Source: a candidate division GN15 bacterium (GTDB lineage: Bacteria; Zixibacteria; MSB-5A5; GN15; FEB-12). Taken from it: 18,150 bases of DNA. Within the stretch, counting starts at the first letter, position 1, and every line of letters begins with the position of its first letter. Below are positions 1 through 5,870 of this stretch, in pieces. Location of the stretch: NCBI GenBank assembly GCA_014729205.1, contig WJKG01000183.1, positions 1 to 18,150 of the forward strand, read 5' to 3'. The notes under the pieces were generated by a model, which was not told the DNA's origin, searched no databases, and saw only the letters and a program-made list of their open reading frames with translations. Position numbers and translations under genes: made by a program.

Positions 1-292
1 GTACATGTTCCGCGCTGAGTTCCACACCGTCATGTCGGCGGTGGTAGTCAGCCACGGCCTGTCTCAATGCCGGGAGCCCCTTAGCGGGAAGGTAGTCTTT
101 CTCGTGGGCGTGATGCTTGAGGGCGTTGACGACGGGGCGCGGCACCGGGAAGGGTGATTGTCCAAGACCGAGACGGTAGACCTGGAGCCCTTCCTCCTGA
201 CGTCGGCTGCTGATATCGTTGATAGCGATGGTCGCTGACTGGCCAAGGCCCCGAATGTTGAGATTCAGGCTGACATGTTTCCTGGTGTTCAT
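1..292 (-). CDS. Aminotransferase class I/II, N-terminal part (runs off left edge)
   Basis: The minus strand from an ATG at 292-290 is open to the window edge (97 codons) and begins MNTRKHVSLNLNIRGLGQSA. It continues with a typical fold-type I PLP aminotransferase N-terminus: VYRLGLGQSPFPVPRPVV (around residues 38-55), then KDYLPAKGLPALRQAVADYH (around 65-84), which matches the 'Y....G...LR.A.a.y' segment ahead of the PLP domain. The cofactor lysine and the rest of the enzyme lie outside the window, so the substrate cannot be named. A purine-rich ribosome site (GGTAGAGGTG) sits just before the start and supports it. It is the next gene after the PKD subtilase on the same strand but is separated from it by a strong terminator, so it is probably a separate transcription unit. 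Confidence 0.8.
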   Translation of the reverse strand, partial: MNTRKHVSLNLNIRGLGQSATIAINDISSRRQEEGLQVYRLGLGQSPFPVPRPVVNALKHHAHEKDYLPAKGLPALRQAVADYHRRHDGVELSAEHV

Positions 293-400
293 ACACCTCT
301 ACCCCGTTTTTTTGAGTCACGCTCTATGGCCTCGGTATTGAGCCCTGAGAGTCAAAGCAACAAAAAAGCGGTTTGACAGCGGCAATATCATAAACAAAGG

Positions 401-430
401 GACCCGACCGGAAGCTATTCCGGTCGGGTC
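401..430 (-). terminator. Rho-independent terminator of the PKD subtilase gene
   Basis: GACCCGACCGGA and TCCGGTCGGGTC form a perfect 12-bp stem with a 6-nt loop, 57 bases past the stop codon of the gene at 487-3906. On the minus strand the stem is followed by CCTTTGTTT. A short T-run also follows on the plus strand, so it could work in both directions, but there is no plus-strand gene here to terminate. Confidence 0.8.
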
Positions 431-486
431 TTTCTCAGCATCCTGTTTCCTACTCACCCAAGAGAGGTATGCTGATGCAGAGGTGT

Positions 487-3400
487 TTACTTCAGCAGAA
501 TCATCTTCTTCGTTTCTGCCGAGTTCCCTGAGGTGAGGCGGTAGAGATAGACGCCCGATGAGACAGTGGTGCCATCCCAGGTGGCGGTGTGCTCACCGGT
601 TGTCAGGTAGCGATCGACAAGGGTGGACACGCGCTGGCCGGCGATATTGAATACCTCCAGGGTCACGTGGCCCGGATTGTCGATACTGAATGTAATTGTC
701 GTCACCGGGTTGAACGGATTCGGATAGTTCTGGTCCAGGCGATAGGAGGCCGGCCTTTCGACCTGCGCCATTTCACCCTGACTGTCAGAGTAGACCCATC
801 CGCTCTCGCAGGCTTTGGTGACATTGTTGGCCGCAGCATTGTAGGTGAGCGAGGCGTGGGTAACGTTGGTTACCTCATAGCACCATTCGCCGCTGCAGCT
901 CTTGGTCTTACCGGTTTCAATGAACACCGAACCGTCGGTACCGGTCACACCGCTATAGGTCCCGGCGACCGGACCGGTGACGGAGACGGTAACCGTCGCA
1001 TTGGCTACCGGCTGGGTGTTCGAGTCGTAGATTACAATCGTGCCCTGGCCATTGCAGTTGGGGCCGGCATTTTTGCGCGTTACCTGGATGTCGTGCACGT
1101 ACATACTCGCCTGTGTCGGCTCGGTAACGGTTATGTAATCTACCTTAGTTTCGATATCTGAGCCGTACGCATTGGTAGCCGTGAGGCTGACCGTATAGGT
1201 TCCGGCCGCGTTGTAGGTGTAGCTCGGGTTTTGAGCCGTGGAGGTGCCCACCCCGTCACCAAAGTCCCAACTCCATGAGGTCGGGTTGTTGGTCGACAGA
1301 TCAGTAAACTGTACTGCCAGCGGGTAGTCACCGGAGGTCGGCGTACCGCTGAAGTCGGCGACCGGAGGATCGGTCGAAGGCTGAGTCACAGTGATGTAGT
1401 CAGTCTTCGTTTCCGTATCCGAACCGTACGCATTGGTGGCGGTCAGTGTCACCGTGTAAGTGCCGGCACTTTGATAGGTGTAGCTCGGATTCTGCGCGGT
1501 GGAGGTACCGGAACCATCGCCGAAGTCCCAGCTCCAGGAGGTAGGATTGTTCGTTGACAGATCAGTGAACTGCACCGCCAGCGGGGCATCGCCCGAGGTC
1601 GGGTTGCCAGAGAAGTCGGCCACCGGGGGTTGTGGTGAGGCACTGCCGGTCTGGATATACATCTCGTCCACGTAAATCGGGTCGAGCGAGTTTCGATCCC
1701 AGTTGCGATCAGTGTCAATTACCCGCACGTAAACCGTACCGCTCAGCGTACTTGGCATGGTAACCGAGTAGACCTGCTCGGTCGCGCTGGCAACAGTCAC
1801 CAAGTTCGTGTAGTTAGTCCCGTCAGTGGAATAGGCAAACACGAAGTCGTCGTTATCTGAATTCGATGGACGGTACGCTTCAAGATAGAACGTTATGTCA
1901 GAGCCAGCCGTGACATTGAAGGTCCAGCGGTGTTCCAGATAGCTGTAGCGCTTGCGCGGATGACCGGTGTACAGTTCTTCGGTCACGACCTCATAGACAT
2001 TGTCGCTACTCATGGTATTGGTGTAATCGCCAGTAAGCGTACCGAGAGCCGTTGTCTCGGAGGTTGCATAGGCTCTAGTCGCCTGCCCTGGCTCAGTGAC
2101 CGTGATGTAGTCGACTTTCGTTTCAATATCGGAGCCGTACGCATTGGTCGCCGTGAGACTGACCGTATACGTACCGGCTGCATCGTAGGTATAGCTCGGG
2201 TTCTGAGCCGTGGACGTACCGACACCATCACCGAAGTCCCATGACCATGAGGTAGGAGAATTGGTGGACAGGTCGGTGAAGTTCACGGTGAGCGGATACT
2301 CTCCTGAAGTTGGCGAACCCGAGAAATCAGCCACTGGCGGATTCTCATTCGGCCCGGCGGCATTCAGGGCAAGCCGCGCATCGACGATACCCGGCCCGAG
2401 GTCGCGCGTCATATTGTACGGGCGAGTATTGTTGACCATCAGATTCCACTTGTCGGTGGCGGTAAGGGTCGGCTCGTACGATTCCAGCAAAGCGGCCACA
2501 CCAACCACGTGAGGACAGGCCATGGAGGTGCCATCCAGAACCGAGACATAATCGGTAGTCGGATCGGCCGGATCGGTGATGGTGGAGAGGATACCTTCGC
2601 CCGGGGCGGCGATATCGACCCAACTGCCATAGTTGGAGAAGCTGGCGGGATCGCCGGCCTGGTTGGTAGCGCCAACGTCCATGCAGTCGGTACGCAGCCC
2701 CAGGTAGTCGGCATCATTGGCACCCGAGTTACCAGCAGCAACGATGACCATCACGTCCTGACCAATCAGGTAGTCACATGCAGCCTCAAGGCCGCCGCTG
2801 TTGGAGGTACCGAATGAGCAATTGATCGCGGCAACATTCCAGCCGGATGCCTTCAGCGCGCCCATGTAGTACATGGCTTCGGCCACGTAGTCCATAATGA
2901 CAACACCAACCGTCGACCCCATATAGGACAACTGGTAACCGATTCGGCAGGGTACGACTTTGACGCCGTTGCCGCCACCTGTGAAGGTACCATCGCCATA
3001 ACCGCCTGCAACGCCGGCGACGGCGTAGCCATTGTTAGTGATGGCGGCAATCGTCCCGGAAACGTGTGTACCGTGACCGTCACCATCACGAGGATCGTTA
3101 TCGGCCGTCCCGCAGTCTGCATCGACGCAACTGTATGTATACCAGTCGGTGCGGTCTACGAAGTCCCAGCCAATCACGTCGTCAACGTATCCGTTGCCGT
3201 CGTCATCGATACCGTTTCCGGGCATCTCGTTGGTGTTGACCCAGATGTTGCCATTGGTGGTGGCATCATTGGGACCCGGCGGGTCACTGCCACCGAGATC
3301 ACCATGGTCATACATCGCGCCCATATCCAGAACACCGACCAGCACCTGATTACTCCCCGACTGCTGATCCCAGGCACTATCGGCATTCATGCCGTAGGTA

Positions 3401-3906
3401 TCCCAGTAGTGCCATTGGTCGTAGGGATAGGTATCGGGAGGATTGATGTAGTACGGATCATTGGGAGTTGCATACAGCAGATGTATGCCAATCGGTTCGA
3501 CACGCTCTACCTGAGGCAGGGCCTCGTAGGCCGCCATAGCGCTTTCGAGGGTCCCTTCTGAGAACGTCACCTTGTAGTGGCGAGCCATCCTCTCGGTGCC
3601 TTCAGCCTGTGCCAGCACACCTCTGTCAGTCCCGGGGAACTGCGGCCGAAGCTTGGAAACGCCGTATTGTTGGGCCACCGAGGCGAAGCTGCCGATGTTG
3701 GACAATGCAATATCCGTCTGCATGTCCTTCTCATGGTTTATCCGCACCCCTTCCTTCAGAATCACAACAAAGCGGTTGGGCACCACTCCTATCTGTGACC
3801 CGTTGTTCACGTAACGATCCTGGTCAATTGGCAGCACCTGTTCAGCCTGAACAACGGTGGCTGCGACCAGCATCACTGCCAAAAGTGCAATAAGCGCTCG
3901 TCTCAT
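487..3906 (-). CDS. Secreted S8 subtilisin-like protease with three PKD domains and T9SS-type C-terminal domain
   Basis: This 1139-residue exported serine endopeptidase starts with a signal peptide (1-21, ending VVQA) and an I9-like propeptide (about 45-145). The subtilase domain (about 165-515) has catalytic Asp194 (VGVLDMG), His278 (DGHGTHVSG), oxyanion Asn393 (AAGNSG) and Ser461 (DGTSMACPH). An Asp/Asn-rich stretch at 230-243 looks like a calcium site. PKD domains lie at about 523-607, 760-843 and 847-930. A beta-rich domain separates the first two, and a Cys-containing domain (935-1040) follows the third. The last 85 residues carry the NYPNPFNP motif and end GVYLYRL...KKMILLK, the FlgD-Ig/Por-type domain used by FCB bacteria for type IX export or surface attachment. 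The site CCGAGGAGGATTGC before ATG is a strong Shine-Dalgarno sequence. Likely a surface or extracellular protease for polymer breakdown; its substrate is unknown. Confidence 0.93.
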   Translation of the reverse strand: MRRALIALLAVMLVAATVVQAEQVLPIDQDRYVNNGSQIGVVPNRFVVILKEGVRINHEKDMQTDIALSNIGSFASVAQQYGVSKLRPQFPGTDRGVLAQAEGTERMARHYKVTFSEGTLESAMAAYEALPQVERVEPIGIHLLYATPNDPYYINPPDTYPYDQWHYWDTYGMNADSAWDQQSGSNQVLVGVLDMGAMYDHGDLGGSDPPGPNDATTNGNIWVNTNEMPGNGIDDDGNGYVDDVIGWDFVDRTDWYTYSCVDADCGTADNDPRDGDGHGTHVSGTIAAITNNGYAVAGVAGGYGDGTFTGGGNGVKVVPCRIGYQLSYMGSTVGVVIMDYVAEAMYYMGALKASGWNVAAINCSFGTSNSGGLEAACDYLIGQDVMVIVAAGNSGANDADYLGLRTDCMDVGATNQAGDPASFSNYGSWVDIAAPGEGILSTITDPADPTTDYVSVLDGTSMACPHVVGVAALLESYEPTLTATDKWNLMVNNTRPYNMTRDLGPGIVDARLALNAAGPNENPPVADFSGSPTSGEYPLTVNFTDLSTNSPTSWSWDFGDGVGTSTAQNPSYTYDAAGTYTVSLTATNAYGSDIETKVDYITVTEPGQATRAYATSETTALGTLTGDYTNTMSSDNVYEVVTEELYTGHPRKRYSYLEHRWTFNVTAGSDITFYLEAYRPSNSDNDDFVFAYSTDGTNYTNLVTVASATEQVYSVTMPSTLSGTVYVRVIDTDRNWDRNSLDPIYVDEMYIQTGSASPQPPVADFSGNPTSGDAPLAVQFTDLSTNNPTSWSWDFGDGSGTSTAQNPSYTYQSAGTYTVTLTATNAYGSDTETKTDYITVTQPSTDPPVADFSGTPTSGDYPLAVQFTDLSTNNPTSWSWDFGDGVGTSTAQNPSYTYNAAGTYTVSLTATNAYGSDIETKVDYITVTEPTQASMYVHDIQVTRKNAGPNCNGQGTIVIYDSNTQPVANATVTVSVTGPVAGTYSGVTGTDGSVFIETGKTKSCSGEWCYEVTNVTHASLTYNAAANNVTKACESGWVYSDSQGEMAQVERPASYRLDQNYPNPFNPVTTITFSIDNPGHVTLEVFNIAGQRVSTLVDRYLTTGEHTATWDGTTVSSGVYLYRLTSGNSAETKKMILLK
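1117..1629 (-). repeat. Two adjacent PKD-encoding repeats (third copy at 2086-2340)
   Basis: The PKD3-coding (1117-1368) and PKD2-coding (1378-1629) segments are adjacent, near-identical about 252-bp repeats within the subtilase gene. A third copy, PKD1, lies at 2086-2340. All share TDLSTNxPTSWSWDFGDG and AQNPSYTY. The similarity is visible at DNA level, for example the shared GAGCCGTACGCATTGGT string, so these are recent duplications that could recombine. They are coding repeats and not a CRISPR or mobile element. Confidence 0.85.
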
Positions 3907-4140
3907 GCAATCCTCCTCGGTTCCTATCCGGTTCGGGATAGATGTAGGTATTATTCCGCCGCGACCGATGACCAGGGACTTGGGACAATGAGTGTATCAT
4001 CGGCCCGGCGGCTATGCGAAAAGAGAAATCAAGTTTCGGCCTTGTCCTTGTGCGAGCGATACGCCCGCTGTTGTAGTTTTGAGCATTGAGATGCTGAAAT
4101 AATACATGGGAAGTCCAGAAAAGTCGCTGTGCGACAACAA

Positions 4141-4346
4141 TAAAGAAAAGCCCGTGATTGCTCACGGGCCTCCAAAGAAAGGCCAATACAGCCAAGGAAG
4201 TAGAAAGAAGGCATCGAATCACCGGAGAGCCCACCACGGACCCCACAAAAACCCGATGGGTACCGGCAATCCAAGCATTCTGTACTGTAGAGGCTTGAAA
4301 CGGTCAGAAAATACCTGTCGCGACCAAGAAAACTCCGAAAAAGACG
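4141..4346 (-). ncRNA. Possible short transcript or micro-ORF between two terminators
   Basis: The region bounded by the 4347-4371 terminator upstream and the 4150-4169 terminator downstream (minus strand) would give an RNA of at most about 200 nt. It contains a frame from ATG at 4278, MLGLPVPIGFLWGPWWALR, a TGA at 4219-4221, then FDAFFLLPWLYWPFFGGP and a second TGA at 4162-4164 inside the terminator stem. No Shine-Dalgarno sequence precedes the ATG and no clear promoter was found, so this is a weak candidate only. Confidence 0.2.
4150..4169 (-). terminator. Intrinsic terminator inside the spacer
   Basis: GCCCGTGA and TCACGGGC form a perfect 8-bp stem with a 4-nt loop. Read on the minus strand it is followed by TTTTCTTTATT, a good U-tract. 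It lies about 180 bp beyond the terminator of the 4405-5853 gene, so it either backs that one up or ends an independent short minus-strand transcript. Confidence 0.7.
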
Positions 4347-4371
4347 AAAACCCGCCGTTTGGGCGGGTTTT
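4347..4371 (-). terminator. Rho-independent terminator of the CHAT/subtilase operon
   Basis: AAAACCCGCC and GGCGGGTTTT form a 10-bp stem around GTTTG. Read on the minus strand it is followed by CGTCTTTTTC. It lies 33 bases past the stop of the dockerin-tailed subtilase (4405), the last gene of the sigma-CHAT operon. Confidence 0.85.
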
Positions 4372-4404
4372 CATGAAGCTGTCTCGGGCTTTGAAAGACC
4401 GGCT

Positions 4405-5853
4405 CTACGGTCTCACACAGGGTAAGACCTTATCCCAGCGACCATTACTGAGCAGTCTGGCCATCGCTGAGAGGTCAAGAATGGACACCGTACCATCGCA
4501 ATTGATATCGGCGAGGCGGTTGCTCAACCCTGCCGTTGGTGGTCCCCAACCGCCGTTCTGGTTACCATTGACGAAGTCGGACATCAGTTGCAAGTCGGTG
4601 CTGTCTCGCTCACCAGAGCCGTCGAGATCACCGATTGACAGACTGGCTACGGTTTCCCATGCATCGATCAGTCCCCAACCGTAGTAGATATCCGGCGCTA
4701 CAATAGTCCCCCCGGCAAGCTCAATGCGAGCGGCATCGGTCATCAGTTGCCTGACGCTCTGCAAGGATCTATCGGGGTCTTTGCTCAGCGCCAGTGCAGC
4801 CACGCCGGCCACGAAGGGTGTTGAAAACGAGGTTCCGCTCCAGGTTCCCCAACCGGATTCTGCACCGGGCAGGGCACTGTAGACGTCGACACCCGGCGCA
4901 CACAACTCGATGTATTCGCCGTAGTTGGAGAAATCGGCCACATACTCGCCTTCGTTTATTGCCGAGATGCCCATCACCAAATTGTGGGCGGCGGGATAGG
5001 TGGTAATCTGGGCGGAGTCATTGCCTGCCGAGGCGACCATCAGTGACTGATTGGCACCACCGGAGTTCAGGGCGGCATTGAGCGTTGGGGACAACTGTGT
5101 GGTGCTAAAGCTCATATTAATCACTTGAGCGCCTTGCAGCTTGGCCGAGATAATGGCTTGCATGATGTCGAAGAGCTGTCCCTCGCCTTCGGCGTTGAAG
5201 GCCCGCATAGGCAGGATACGGCATTCGGGTGCTGTGAGCAGAACAACGCCGGTCACGAAAGTACCGTGTCCATACATCGTCCCCGCCTCCTCGATCGGAT
5301 CCGAGTCATCGTCGACAAAGTCATAGCCGGTGGCAATGCTGGATGCGAGCACCAGTGGATGATCGCGCACAATTCCATTGTCGATCACAGCAACGGTGAT
5401 CCCGGAACCATCGGCCAGTAGCAGAGCGGAGTCCAAACCGATATCATAGGTCGCCGCTTGCTCGTAGTACGATGGCGGGCTCTCGCCCCGCAGGAAAGGT
5501 TGGACGTTTTCATCGGGGAAGCCCTGGCTGATCTGGTCTGTCTCTGGCAGGCGCCAGATTTGGTTTTCGACACTCGTATCCACAGCAGGGTTCTCGCAGA
5601 GCCTTTGAATGAGCGAATCGCTATCGCCCTTTTCAGGCAAAGCAAGGAGGTATGCTCCCACTTGCGGAATACTGTCTATCACGACGGCACCGTAGTTGCG
5701 AGCGATAATGTCGGCAGGGATGCGACCGTTGAGCGCCACGATAGCCTGGTTGGGGACCGCGTCGGACGCCGTATGGGCTGCAGGCGCGGCAAGGATAAAG
5801 ACCAGGACCATCAGGGTCAGGATCGCACCGATCAATGGGGTTTTTCGATGCAT
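4405..5853 (-). CDS. Secreted S8 subtilase with dockerin-like C-terminus
   Basis: This 482-residue exported serine protease has a signal peptide (about 1-29, ending AAHTA) and an N-terminal prodomain of the fervidolysin-like sort (33-103, including IPQVGAYLLALP). Its subtilase core has Asp158 (AVIDNG), His196 (YGHGTFVTG), oxyanion Asn278 (ASAGNDS) and Ser342 (SGTSFSTPFVAG). Residues 408-470 carry two calcium-loop motifs, D409-L-D-G-S-G...D420 and D449-I-N-C-D-G...D460, in the dockerin type I pattern, so the protein may dock on a surface scaffold. The usual HGTH is HGTF here. The gene follows the TPR-CHAT gene by 17 bp, with GTGAGAGA as a modest ribosome site, and is closed by the terminator at 4347-4371, so it is the last gene of the sigma-factor operon. 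It acts outside the cytoplasm, unlike its partners, and its role in that operon is unknown. Confidence 0.9.
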   Translation of the reverse strand: MHRKTPLIGAILTLMVLVFILAAPAAHTASDAVPNQAIVALNGRIPADIIARNYGAVVIDSIPQVGAYLLALPEKGDSDSLIQRLCENPAVDTSVENQIWRLPETDQISQGFPDENVQPFLRGESPPSYYEQAATYDIGLDSALLLADGSGITVAVIDNGIVRDHPLVLASSIATGYDFVDDDSDPIEEAGTMYGHGTFVTGVVLLTAPECRILPMRAFNAEGEGQLFDIMQAIISAKLQGAQVINMSFSTTQLSPTLNAALNSGGANQSLMVASAGNDSAQITTYPAAHNLVMGISAINEGEYVADFSNYGEYIELCAPGVDVYSALPGAESGWGTWSGTSFSTPFVAGVAALALSKDPDRSLQSVRQLMTDAARIELAGGTIVAPDIYYGWGLIDAWETVASLSIGDLDGSGERDSTDLQLMSDFVNGNQNGGWGPPTAGLSNRLADINCDGTVSILDLSAMARLLSNGRWDKVLPCVRP

Positions 5854-5870
5854 AAGTCTCTCACTATGAA

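Larger units (their letters stand above)
3907..4404. other. Intergenic spacer (about 500 bp) between two protease genes
   Basis: No convincing gene is seen here. The spacer contains the ribosome site of the PKD subtilase gene next to 3907 and two separate minus-strand intrinsic terminators (4150-4169 and 4347-4371), with about 180 bp between them. The minus frames open in this stretch are rich in Phe, Leu and Trp but lack convincing ribosome sites. The promoter of the PKD subtilase should lie at about 3930-4140, but no clear -35/-10 pair could be assigned. Confidence 0.6.

Noticed and set aside
373..378. Perfect TTGACA on the plus strand as a promoter -35
   Set aside because: No -10 at the right distance, and no plus-strand gene follows; the next feature is the subtilase terminator.
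1117..1629. Regularly repeated DNA that might suggest a CRISPR array
   Set aside because: The repeats are about 250 bp, in frame and encode PKD domains; no short direct repeats with unique spacers occur anywhere in the window, and no cas genes are present.
3842..4246. A 134-codon minus-strand frame across the start of the PKD subtilase
   Set aside because: It overlaps the subtilase start and its strong ribosome site, crosses the terminator at 4150-4169 and has no ribosome site of its own.
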